From Candidatus Dojkabacteria bacterium (GTDB lineage: Bacteria; Patescibacteriota; Dojkabacteria; J137), in NCBI GenBank assembly GCA_020429495.1, contig JAGQLJ010000004.1, forward strand, positions 717 through 16,427: a stretch of 15,711 nt of DNA. The letters are read 5' to 3'. This document shows positions 1 through 6,843 of the stretch, one piece after another. Both the position numbers and the translations under genes were made by a program. Position 1 is the first letter of the stretch. Each line of letters opens with the position of its first letter. The notes beneath the pieces were generated by a model, which saw only the letters and a list, made by a program, of their open reading frames with translations, made no database searches and had not been told where the DNA came from.

Positions 1-941
1 AAGTTACAGCGGATAGCTTATATGAGTTCATTAAAGAAGAGACAGATGATCCTGCACTTTCATTTAGTCCAGAGCGAAAAGCAATTATAAAAGATATTGC
101 CAATGCCGCAAAAGAGAAATTTTTAGAGCTACCTCTATCAGATATGTCTAAAATAACAGATATATTTGTGTCTTCTATAAACGGAAAAGATATTGGCTTT
201 TATTCTGAAGAAGAAAGTATGCAAGATTTTTTTGACAAATACAGCATGAGTGGAAGAATAGTTAAAGATTTTAATGGTGATTATTTCCATTTAAATGAAG
301 CACAGAATTGTTCACTGAAATTGAATAAATTTGTCAGAGACGAGGTTACTCAAGACATCACAATCTCAGACGCAGGCGATATTTCTAAAAATGTAAATGT
401 TACATGGATTCAACCACAAGTATATGACGACAGTTTAAAACTACAATACGATCCAGATGGATTCTTTACATATAGAGCTTGGGTTAGATTATTTGTACCA
501 CTCGAGGTTGCTACATTCGAATCTGATGGATTAAAAAGATCTGGATTCTTATACTATGCTCCAAAGGAATATAATGATGATGAAATGGAAAAAGCAGTTA
601 GTGATAATATAATAAGGTTTGATCACAGAAGACTGAAAGAAGAAGATCCAATCCCAGGGCAAGAACTTAATGTTTCTTATGATTTACCATCAAACTTAAA
701 TTATGTTGCAAATAATGGTTATAAAATGTTGATTCAAAAACATCCAGGTAAATCTTGGGGAGAAAAATACATAATAAATATTAACCAAGATGGGCAAGTT
801 CATACAGTAGAGTTCATCTTAGACAGAGATAAGGTAGTTAACTATAAAGATGGTATAATCTCCGTAGAAAATTACGAATCAAAATTAGATTGGCTTGTAG
901 AGTTGGTAGATGGGCTACCTCTCAATTTACTTGATAACTAA
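1..941 (+). CDS. DUF4012-like protein, C-terminal part (5' truncated by window edge)
   Basis: The reading frame is open from base 3 to the TAA at 939-941, so the ATG at 144 is internal and the gene starts outside the window. About 312 residues are visible. The part between roughly 490 and 780 has the pattern I associate with the C-terminus of DUF4012 proteins: a strand-rich stretch with AWVRLFVPLEV, then a segment ending in LNVSYDLP, then YKMLIQKHPG. DUF4012 proteins are large envelope-associated proteins of unknown function, common in Patescibacteria and Actinobacteria and often coded beside glycosyltransferases. That is the context here: the stop overlaps by one base the start of a glycosyltransferase gene (TAATG), which indicates an operon and probable translational coupling. 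No membrane helix is visible in this part; the family usually has one near the N-terminus, which would be outside the window. The family call rests on pattern memory and is moderately sure. A role in surface polysaccharide assembly is inference. Confidence 0.6.
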   Translation, partial: VTADSLYEFIKEETDDPALSFSPERKAIIKDIANAAKEKFLELPLSDMSKITDIFVSSINGKDIGFYSEEESMQDFFDKYSMSGRIVKDFNGDYFHLNEAQNCSLKLNKFVRDEVTQDITISDAGDISKNVNVTWIQPQVYDDSLKLQYDPDGFFTYRAWVRLFVPLEVATFESDGLKRSGFLYYAPKEYNDDEMEKAVSDNIIRFDHRRLKEEDPIPGQELNVSYDLPSNLNYVANNGYKMLIQKHPGKSWGEKYIININQDGQVHTVEFILDRDKVVNYKDGIISVENYESKLDWLVELVDGLPLNLLDN

Positions 942-2239
942 TGGAAGAATCAGAAACCAAAACTATACTTATAGACATAACTTGTCTATTCGATCAGTAT
1001 TCAAAGAGAGGTATTGGTAGATATACCAAAGATCTTTTACTTAGATTGATTAAAAAGGCTTCTCAAGATAGCTCAATAAAAATTTCATTAGTTGGATTTT
1101 ATGATCTTGAACAAAATTTAAGAGAAATAGGATTCAGTAAGTTTGGAATTGAAGAATATCAAGATAAAATTACATTTAGTTCACTAGGAGAGCCAACATT
1201 ATCAAATTACAGAAATATATTCAGATGGAAAAAAACTGATGAGGTAATTTTTGAAGAAGAGCCAGATCTATATTTTGCACCACATTTTGAAAGAGGACTT
1301 CCAACAACACCAAGACTTCAGCACTCATTTATGCCTAAAAAAACTGTAGTTACAGCGCATGATGTTATTCCATTAGTAAATAATTCTTTTTCACAAAAGA
1401 ATCCAATTATGAATTTGCTTAAGGGTATATTTTATAGGTATATGTGGAGAGGTGTTGAAGAGGCAGATTTAGTTTTAACTAGTTCAAATTTCTCTAAAAC
1501 TGACCTTATAAATTATGGTCATATTGCAGAAGATAACATTGAGGTTATATACCTTGGTATAAATGAATCTTTTTTTGCTGAAAAAATAGATTCAATTGAA
1601 GAAACAACTATTAACGAAGTAATAAATAGATTTATAGGAGAACAACGAAAATCATACTTCTTTTATGATTCAGGTTTAGAATCTAATAAGGGAATTGATA
1701 ACATGCTAAAAATTGTTTCAAGATTGTTTGAGAAAGGTGGCGCACATATTCCAGAAAACTTAGTATTAGTAGGAGGAGATTTTTATCAAGGAAAGGGAGA
1801 GTCGATAAAGGCAAGGTCTGCTTTGGGGGAATATTATTTAAAGAAAATAAAGCAAATAGGAATACTTGATAGAGTTATTACAACATCAAGAATAAGTGAT
1901 GAAGAACTACAAATACTACTAAGACATGCTAGCTCATACATTTACTTCTCAGAGTATGAAGGATTTGGCTTTGGACCAATTCAAGCAATGGCAGCTCAAG
2001 TTCCATCAATTATTAATAATGCTTCGTGTCTTCCAGAAATAACAGATGGAGGAGCATTTTTAGTAGATACTAAAGATATAGAAGATTCAGTAAATAAAAT
2101 TTATGATTTTTTGAAAAGTGAGGAGGATCAGCAAAATATTGTAAACAAAGGCAAAGAGGTAGCTCAAAAATACAATTGGGAAAAAACTGCTGATCAAGTT
2201 TTAGAAAACTTTCATAAACTTTTAACAGAAACAGAATAA
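941..2239 (+). CDS. GT4-type glycosyltransferase
   Basis: This 432-residue protein has the GT-B layout of glycosyltransferase family 4, whose members move a sugar from a nucleotide-sugar donor to a glycan or lipid acceptor, usually at the inner face of the membrane. The N-terminal domain shows the loop RGIGRYTKDLL (residues 23-33), then AHDVIPL and SNFSKTDLI, both typical of this family. The C-terminal donor-binding domain begins near residue 229 and has LVLVGGDF, a strand-helix around RVITTSRISDEELQ, and the signature region YEGFGFGPIQAMA. In that signature the first glutamate of the EX7E motif is E340, but the second position is Q348. The C-terminal helix has the usual YNWEKTADQVL pattern. 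The ATG overlaps the stop of the upstream DUF4012-like gene by one base and no Shine-Dalgarno sequence precedes it, so translation is probably coupled. The acceptor and donor cannot be read from sequence; surface polysaccharide or protein glycosylation is the likely role. Confidence 0.88.
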   Translation: MEESETKTILIDITCLFDQYSKRGIGRYTKDLLLRLIKKASQDSSIKISLVGFYDLEQNLREIGFSKFGIEEYQDKITFSSLGEPTLSNYRNIFRWKKTDEVIFEEEPDLYFAPHFERGLPTTPRLQHSFMPKKTVVTAHDVIPLVNNSFSQKNPIMNLLKGIFYRYMWRGVEEADLVLTSSNFSKTDLINYGHIAEDNIEVIYLGINESFFAEKIDSIEETTINEVINRFIGEQRKSYFFYDSGLESNKGIDNMLKIVSRLFEKGGAHIPENLVLVGGDFYQGKGESIKARSALGEYYLKKIKQIGILDRVITTSRISDEELQILLRHASSYIYFSEYEGFGFGPIQAMAAQVPSIINNASCLPEITDGGAFLVDTKDIEDSVNKIYDFLKSEEDQQNIVNKGKEVAQKYNWEKTADQVLENFHKLLTETE

Positions 2240-2250
2240 TTGTGTAGAAT
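2222..2250 (+). promoter_or_regulatory. Sigma70-like promoter for the small membrane protein gene
   Basis: A -35 box TTAACA (2222-2227, 5 of 6 to consensus) and a -10 box TAGAAT (2245-2250, 5 of 6) are separated by exactly 17 bp. The expected start is near 2257, giving a leader of about 15 bases before the ATG at 2272. The -35 box lies inside the last codons of the glycosyltransferase gene. Activity is inferred from sequence only. Confidence 0.5.
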
Positions 2251-2271
2251 AGGTTAATTAACTTTAGTTCT

Positions 2272-2538
2272 ATGTTTACAGATCCAGGAAAACGTCAATA
2301 CTTAATGTTCTCTTTTATACTAGCTTTAATATTTTCTGCAATTGTTAGTTTTTTCTTTGCAGATATTTTAGAGGGACCTTTGGTTTCTGGTTTTCCAGTT
2401 AGTGTATCTAATTTAAGTGGTGTTGTTAAGCTTATTGCAATGCTTTTTAACACTATTATTCTAAGCTTACTTCTAACTATTCCAACCTATTATTTACTCT
2501 CTTGGCTTAATAGGAGAGCAGGAGGGGGAGGTTTTTAA
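2272..2538 (+). CDS. Small two-helix membrane protein of unknown function
   Basis: This 88-residue protein is not recognised. Two hydrophobic segments are clear, about residues 9-30 (LMFSFILALIFSAIVSFFFA) and 52-76 (VVKLIAMLFNTIILSLLLTI), joined by a short loop rich in Gly, Pro and Ser. The tail WLNRRAGGGGF is basic and glycine-rich and by the positive-inside rule would lie in the cytoplasm, so both ends would be inside. The gene is 32 bases after the glycosyltransferase stop and has its own plausible promoter, so it may be expressed apart from the upstream pair. No Shine-Dalgarno sequence is seen. Reality as a gene is supported by the coherent two-helix pattern, the in-strand position and the promoter; no function is proposed. 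Confidence 0.7.
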   Translation: MFTDPGKRQYLMFSFILALIFSAIVSFFFADILEGPLVSGFPVSVSNLSGVVKLIAMLFNTIILSLLLTIPTYYLLSWLNRRAGGGGF

Positions 2539-2568
2539 GAGCTGCGAGCCCACTAACTGCGAGCTTTT
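2537..2568 (+). terminator. Weak candidate terminator hairpin
   Basis: Bases 2537-2543 can pair with 2562-2568 (seven pairs, one of them G-T), with two further G-C pairs inside (2544-2545 with 2559-2560) if G2561 bulges. The 3' arm ends in TTTT. It directly follows the stop of the small membrane protein gene. The same stretch holds two direct copies of CTGCGAGC (2542-2549, 2557-2564). The stem is imperfect and the T run short, so this is a low-confidence call. Confidence 0.28.
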
Positions 2569-2607
2569 AGATTGAACGAGCCATAACATTACCTTTATCA
2601 TCATCAG

Positions 2608-2616
2608 TGATATAAT
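2608..2616 (+). promoter_or_regulatory. Extended -10 promoter of the UMP kinase gene, leaderless
   Basis: TGA followed by a perfect TATAAT (2611-2616) is an extended -10 element. Only five bases separate it from the ATG at 2622, so transcription would begin at or within a base or two of the start codon. No good -35 box is seen (TTACCT at 2589-2594, 16 bp spacer, is poor), which is usual for extended -10 promoters. No Shine-Dalgarno sequence is possible in such a short leader. Confidence 0.6.
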
Positions 2617-2621
2617 TTCTT

Positions 2622-3323
2622 ATGAAAGAAATCGTTGTTCTAAAAATTGGTGGTTCAATTCTATCACCGTCATTCGACAATATTTTTGATTTCTCATACG
2701 CTAAACAGCTAAAAGAGAGTTTATTAACATTTTCAGAAAATAATCAATTTATTTTAATAACTGGAGGAGGTCATTTGGCTAGAAAGTACATGGCGCTAGC
2801 AAAAGAAAATGGTGCAAATGAACGAGAAATAGATTGGGCTGGAACATCTTCAAATAATCATAATGCAGTAATGTTAAGAGTTGCTTTTGGAAATTCAGCA
2901 TATGATAAAGCTTTAACTTATGATCATATAGAGAATAATTCATTAAAAGAATTTGATGAAGAATTTTTAATGGTTGGTGCAAACGAACCAGGGCATTCAG
3001 GTGATTATGATACAGTAGTAATGGCTAATAATTACAATACAGATAGAATATACATTCTAAAAGATGTTGATGGAGTTTATCCTGTAGATCCAGACAATAA
3101 TCCAAATGCAGAGCTCATCAAAGATGTGAGCTGGGAAGACTACAAAAAAATTCTAGGAACTGATGAATTTACACCTAAAATGGCTGTACCATTTGATCCA
3201 ATTGCAACAGAGCTGGCTTCTAAATCAAATATAAAATGTATAGTTCTAAATGGAAGAAAACTTGATAACTTGGTCAAGGCAATAAGAGGCGAAGAATTTA
3301 TTGGAACGACAATTCATACATGA
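2622..3323 (+). CDS. pyrH: UMP kinase, archaeal-type (amino acid kinase family)
   Basis: UMP kinase phosphorylates UMP to UDP with ATP in pyrimidine nucleotide synthesis in the cytoplasm. The 233-residue protein has the amino acid kinase fold: VVLKIGGSIL at the N-terminus (K8, G10, G11, S12), the glycine loop TGGGHLAR (47-54), an asparagine in DWAGTSSNNHNAV (N81) where UMP kinases have their RLNA motif, a GANEPGHSGDYD loop (119-130), the strand-turn KDVDGVYPVDP (147-157), and a C-terminal GTTI. The length and the EPGHSGDYD and VDGVYPVDP patterns resemble the short archaeal UMP kinases more than the usual bacterial PyrH. Bacterial PyrH is often followed by the frr gene; here the next gene is a DUF2085 membrane protein overlapping by four bases (ATGA). 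The ATG sits directly behind an extended -10 box, so the mRNA looks leaderless. Another kinase of the same fold, such as isopentenyl phosphate kinase, cannot be fully excluded. Confidence 0.75.
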   Translation: MKEIVVLKIGGSILSPSFDNIFDFSYAKQLKESLLTFSENNQFILITGGGHLARKYMALAKENGANEREIDWAGTSSNNHNAVMLRVAFGNSAYDKALTYDHIENNSLKEFDEEFLMVGANEPGHSGDYDTVVMANNYNTDRIYILKDVDGVYPVDPDNNPNAELIKDVSWEDYKKILGTDEFTPKMAVPFDPIATELASKSNIKCIVLNGRKLDNLVKAIRGEEFIGTTIHT

Positions 3324-4084
3324 AGATTTTTAATAAAGTTGATTTTTGGTACTTCCTATTTCTTTTTTTATTAGTAACATTACCAATAATTGCGCCAATC
3401 TTAAGTGCGATTGGGCTACACATAATTTCAGAAAAAATTTACTTAATCTTTAGCTTGTTTTGCCATCAGTTTGACACAAGATCTATTCATATTTTTGATT
3501 ATCAATATGCTTGGTGTGCAAGAGATTTTGGCATTTGGTTAGGACTATCTATTGGTTCAGTTTTATATAAAATAGGAATACTAAAAAAAGTTAAGATCTG
3601 GCATTTAGTTCTATTTATAACTCCAATTGCATTAGATGGAGGAATTCAAACAATAACAACACTCGAAGCAATTAATCCTTTTGGAATAATTCAAGGAGAT
3701 AATTTTTATGTAAGTAATAATCTATTTAGATTTTTAACAGGTAGCTTTTTTGGCTTAGGCGTTTCTTTATTCATTGCACAAAATATTATTGAATCAAGAC
3801 ATTATAGATTTATAAAAAAAATAAAGGCTAAAGCTAAAAATAAACTACCCAATTGGATTTTTAATACAAATTGGAAAAGGATAATTATAACTATGGTGGG
3901 ACTTTTAATAGTATATTTTTTGTTAATACAAATTTGGAATTTATCTAGCCATGAATATAAACCAACCAATGCCCTTGATTCTATTCCAAAAGTTCAGCAT
4001 GATTATTTTTTTATTAGACGAGCACATGGTGAGTGTCCTGCAGACAAAGAAAGTGGATTATTTAATTTTGAGTGTCTGTTATAA
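3320..4084 (+). CDS. DUF2085 family membrane protein
   Basis: This 254-residue protein matches the DUF2085 pattern of predicted integral membrane proteins with no established function. The family marks are FCHQ with C48, then TRS (53-55), the second cysteine motif WCARDFGIWLG with C66, LDGGIQ (105-110), and SNNLFRFLTG (132-141). Hydrophobic segments lie at about 9-33, 70-88, 95-110, 137-158 and 188-207. A tail of roughly 47 residues after the last helix contains two more cysteines in the last 16 residues (HGECPADKESGLFNFECLL), which I do not recall as a common part of the family. The start ATG overlaps the stop of the UMP kinase gene in an ATGA arrangement, so the two are likely co-translated. 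The 3' end overlaps the stop of the convergent rpiB gene by six bases. The paired cysteines may bind metal or form disulfides; that is inference. Confidence 0.82.
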   Translation: MKIFNKVDFWYFLFLFLLVTLPIIAPILSAIGLHIISEKIYLIFSLFCHQFDTRSIHIFDYQYAWCARDFGIWLGLSIGSVLYKIGILKKVKIWHLVLFITPIALDGGIQTITTLEAINPFGIIQGDNFYVSNNLFRFLTGSFFGLGVSLFIAQNIIESRHYRFIKKIKAKAKNKLPNWIFNTNWKRIIITMVGLLIVYFLLIQIWNLSSHEYKPTNALDSIPKVQHDYFFIRRAHGECPADKESGLFNFECLL

Positions 4085-4522
4085 ATTTTCTATTTCCTGA
4101 ATCTTTTTAAACCTTCTTCCATGCCTTGTTTCCATTCCTGCAAATTCTGAATTTAAAAATGATTTAACAATCTCAATAGGATCTTCACCTTCATAATCAG
4201 CATCTAAACAGCATATATTTGCATTATCATCAGTAACTGCCATTTCTGCATGATGTTTTGAAAAACAAACTGCTGCATAAGCGCCATTTATCTTGTTTGC
4301 AGTAATTGCTACACCATTACCAGATCTACAAATTAAAATTCCTCGTGAATCTAGCTCTTGAGATACATTCTCAGCCACTTTTTTTGCATAATCTGGGTAA
4401 TCATCATCTGGATTTAACTCATATGCACCCAAATCTTCAACTTCATACATATCTGAAATTGCTGCAATAACCTGTTTTTTTAATTCAAAACCACCGTGAT
4501 CTGATCCAATAAATACTTTCAT
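4079..4522 (-). CDS. rpiB: RpiB/LacA/LacB-family sugar-phosphate isomerase
   Basis: The 147-residue length and motifs fit ribose-5-phosphate isomerase B, which interconverts ribose 5-phosphate and ribulose 5-phosphate in the non-oxidative pentose phosphate pathway. The N-terminal MKVFIGSDHGGFELK (D8, H9) is the phosphate/substrate site motif. GILICRSGNGVAITANK contains C65, at the position of the catalytic cysteine of E. coli RpiB, and N76-K77. Two positions deviate: the residue after the cysteine is Arg where Gly is usual, and in TDDNAN the residue before the first Asn is Asp99, where E. coli-type enzymes have the His of the HN-AN motif. The fold and most of the active site are kept, so activity is likely, but substrate preference could differ (LacA/B-type or another aldose phosphate). 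The gene is divergent from the double glycosyltransferase gene and convergent with the DUF2085 gene, with a six-base overlap of stop codons. Confidence 0.85.
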   Translation of the reverse strand: MKVFIGSDHGGFELKKQVIAAISDMYEVEDLGAYELNPDDDYPDYAKKVAENVSQELDSRGILICRSGNGVAITANKINGAYAAVCFSKHHAEMAVTDDNANICCLDADYEGEDPIEIVKSFLNSEFAGMETRHGRRFKKIQEIENL

Positions 4523-4543
4523 TTTTAAGTTTTTAATTATCTA

Positions 4544-4552
4544 AATATATCA
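4544..4552 (-). promoter_or_regulatory. Candidate extended -10 promoter of rpiB
   Basis: Read on the minus strand, the segment is TGA plus TATATT, an extended -10 element with 5 of 6 matches. It predicts a start near 4537 and a leader of about 15 bases before the ATG at 4522. A second candidate, GATAAT (complement of 4536-4541), would give a leader of about six bases. Neither has a clear -35 box. Confidence 0.38.
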
Positions 4553-4579
4553 TAACTCATCTCTACATGATTAGATAAA

Positions 4580-4588
4580 TGCTAAAAT
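4580..4588 (+). promoter_or_regulatory. Extended -10 promoter of the double glycosyltransferase gene, leaderless
   Basis: TGC followed by TAAAAT (4583-4588) forms an extended -10 box. Six bases separate it from the ATG at 4595; taking the last -10 base as -7, +1 falls exactly on the A of the start codon. No -35 box is recognisable at 16-18 bp. Confidence 0.52.
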
Positions 4589-4594
4589 TTATAC

Positions 4595-6811
4595 ATGAGT
4601 AAATCTATTCAAGTTATTGGTCCGTTTATAACAAACTATAGCTTAGCAAGAACTAATAGAGGTTTAGCAAAAGCTTTATCTAAAGTTCAAGATTTATATA
4701 AAACATATCTTTATGGCTCAGTAGATCAGTTAGATAAATATCCTGATGATTCTGACTTAAATAAGTTTCCATATATAAAATCTTTATGGTCAAAGGATGA
4801 GCTAGAAACAGATATAGCAATTTATAGTAACTTTCCAAAAGAAGGTATTGTCAATATTGGTTATAGCCAAATAAAGGCTAAAACAAAAACTGCTTTTGTT
4901 GCATGGGAAGAATCAATTTATCCTAAAATTTGGGTTGATGAGATCAATCAAAACCTACATGGAGTTTTTACTATATCTAGTTTTGTTAAAGATATTTTGA
5001 AGAAAAATGGAATAAAGGTCCCAATATTTAGCACACTAATTGGGATTGATGATGCTATGCTTGTAAATCCAACTGCAGTATTCCCTTTACAAACAAAGAA
5101 AAAGTTTAAATTTTTACATATCAGTTCTGCAAGAAAACGAAAAGGAGTAGATGTTTTATTAAAGGCATACTTTTCTCAATTTAGTAAAGATGATGATGTT
5201 TGTTTAGTAATAAAAAGCTTTCCAGGCCCAGATAATATGGTTCCAGAACTTCTTTCTGAGCTACAAAATGAAAATAGCCCTGAGGTAGAGCATATAACAT
5301 CTCCAGACTTAACAGATCTTGATATGGTAAATCTTATTCATGCATGCGATTGTAGCGTTTATCCATCAAGAGCAGAGGGCTTTGGTCTACCAATTGCAGA
5401 ATCAATGTATCATGGCAAGCCAGTTATTGCTACTAATTATAGTGGCTATTTAGACTTTGCTAATGAATCAAATGCTTATCTTATAGATTATAAGCTAGTA
5501 AACACAACAGACTCTGAAATGGTTAATTTAGGAGCAAAATGGGCTGAGCCAGATGCTACACATCTTGCAAAAACAATGAAATATTTATTCGAAAATATAG
5601 AATCAGAAGAAGTAACTCAAAAAGTTAATCTTGCTAAAGAAGTAGCAAATGAGCTTACTTGGCAAAATACAGCAAAAAAAATTCTACCAATAATTTCAGA
5701 TTTAGAAAAAATTTCACACTTGAAAACACAGAATGCTGGGGTGATATCATTTTTAAATGATGATGATGGAGTTGGAGAATATACAGCAGATTTATATTCT
5801 AATGTAGAAGATTCATTTAATAATTTCTTCTATATTTCAAATAAAGATATTGATGCAAGAAAAAAGATTGATGCTTCTAATGTTATAAGAACATGGGAAA
5901 GTGGAGAAACTTCATTTCAAGAAACTTTGAAATTTATACAGGAATACAAACTACAACATATTCATATTCAATATCATTCAGGAGTTAATTTTGCTCCAGA
6001 ATCTTTAGACTACTTATTAATGGAGCTTGCTAGATTAGAAGTAAATTCTTATGTAACGCTACATGCAGTAAAGGGAAAAGGATTTAATATTGGATTGGAG
6101 TGTAAAAATCTGCATTTGGCGAAATCAGTATTTATCCATAACAAAGAAGATTTTGATTCTGTGCCTACAGATAATAAAGTGCTACTTTATCATCCAAGAA
6201 AATTAGTTCCATATAGATCTAAATCTCATGTCCAGAATAAGTTAGAATTAGATTCGTATAATCCAATAATTATTACTCACGGTAAACTAGTTCTTCAGAA
6301 AATAGATTTAGAATCAGTTTTGGAATCTATAAAAATTCTTAAAAAAGATTACCCAAATATATTACTCATTGCTATGAATGCAGTTGTTGCAAGCAATTCA
6401 TCAGCTAAGAGTGATTTTGATAAGTTACAAGAAGTGGTAAGAGAATTTAACCTAGAGGAAAATGTATTATTTGTTCCAGACTTTTTGTCAGAAGAAGAGA
6501 TATTTATATTACTTCAAGTTTCTGATATTGCTCTATTTCCATATAAAGATGTTGGAGAATCAGCAAGTGCTGCTGTATCTAAATCGCTAGCTACTCTAAC
6601 ACCTACAATCACAACAGATATTAAAATGTTCAGTGAATTCACAAATGAGGTTTTAAAAATAAAAGATACTAATCCAACAAATATTTCTTTGGCAATAGAT
6701 TCGTTAACAAAAGACTTATCTTTAAAAAATGATTTAATAAAGAATAGTAGAGAATTTATTGAAGAGTATAGCTTTGCAATGCAAGCAGTTAGAACACTTT
6801 CATATTTTTAG
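4595..6811 (+). CDS. Double-domain GT4-type glycosyltransferase
   Basis: This 738-residue protein consists of two GT-B glycosyltransferase units in tandem. The first (about residues 1-370) has an N-terminal acceptor domain, a donor domain starting near 170 (KFKFLHISSARKRKGVDVLL), and YPSRAEGFGLPIAESM with an intact EX7E motif (E261 and E269). The second (about 380-738) starts with a new first strand (GVISFLNDDDGVGEYTADLY), has HIHIQYHSG and YVTLHA as in GT4 N-terminal domains, then IIITHGKLV and FVPDFLSEEEIFILLQVSDI. Its signature region FPYKDVGESASAAVSKSLA lacks a clear second glutamate. So the first unit looks fully catalytic, while the second is either divergent or non-catalytic. Two-unit enzymes of this kind usually add two successive sugars or pair a catalytic with a binding unit in polysaccharide synthesis. 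The gene stands alone with its own leaderless-type promoter, divergent from rpiB; dnaG follows after 32 bases with its own -10 box. No membrane segment is seen. Confidence 0.88.
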   Translation: MSKSIQVIGPFITNYSLARTNRGLAKALSKVQDLYKTYLYGSVDQLDKYPDDSDLNKFPYIKSLWSKDELETDIAIYSNFPKEGIVNIGYSQIKAKTKTAFVAWEESIYPKIWVDEINQNLHGVFTISSFVKDILKKNGIKVPIFSTLIGIDDAMLVNPTAVFPLQTKKKFKFLHISSARKRKGVDVLLKAYFSQFSKDDDVCLVIKSFPGPDNMVPELLSELQNENSPEVEHITSPDLTDLDMVNLIHACDCSVYPSRAEGFGLPIAESMYHGKPVIATNYSGYLDFANESNAYLIDYKLVNTTDSEMVNLGAKWAEPDATHLAKTMKYLFENIESEEVTQKVNLAKEVANELTWQNTAKKILPIISDLEKISHLKTQNAGVISFLNDDDGVGEYTADLYSNVEDSFNNFFYISNKDIDARKKIDASNVIRTWESGETSFQETLKFIQEYKLQHIHIQYHSGVNFAPESLDYLLMELARLEVNSYVTLHAVKGKGFNIGLECKNLHLAKSVFIHNKEDFDSVPTDNKVLLYHPRKLVPYRSKSHVQNKLELDSYNPIIITHGKLVLQKIDLESVLESIKILKKDYPNILLIAMNAVVASNSSAKSDFDKLQEVVREFNLEENVLFVPDFLSEEEIFILLQVSDIALFPYKDVGESASAAVSKSLATLTPTITTDIKMFSEFTNEVLKIKDTNPTNISLAIDSLTKDLSLKNDLIKNSREFIEEYSFAMQAVRTLSYF

Positions 6812-6821
6812 GAACACTTTC
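6792..6821 (+). repeat. 10-bp direct repeat upstream of dnaG promoter
   Basis: GAACACTTTC occurs at 6792-6801 and again at 6812-6821, with starts exactly 20 bp apart, about two helical turns. The pair spans the end of the glycosyltransferase gene and the spacer before dnaG, and the second copy lies ten bases upstream of the TATAAT box. It could be a binding site for a dimeric regulator, or chance in AT-rich DNA. Confidence 0.4.
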
Positions 6822-6836
6822 CACATAGTATATAAT
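6808..6836 (+). promoter_or_regulatory. dnaG promoter, leaderless
   Basis: A perfect TATAAT (6831-6836) lies seven bases before the ATG at 6844, so the predicted start is 6843 and the leader is zero to one base. The best -35 candidate at 17 bp is TTAGGA (6808-6813), which overlaps the glycosyltransferase stop codon and matches only 3 of 6. Confidence 0.55.
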
Positions 6837-6843
6837 TAACCAT

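Noticed and set aside
144..941. Complete gene starting at the ATG at 144
   Set aside because: The frame is open upstream to the window edge with protein-like content, so 144 is an internal methionine of a truncated gene.
2779..2982. Minus-strand open frame inside the UMP kinase gene
   Set aside because: It lies wholly within a recognised kinase gene; the Leu/His-rich translation is typical of an antisense shadow.
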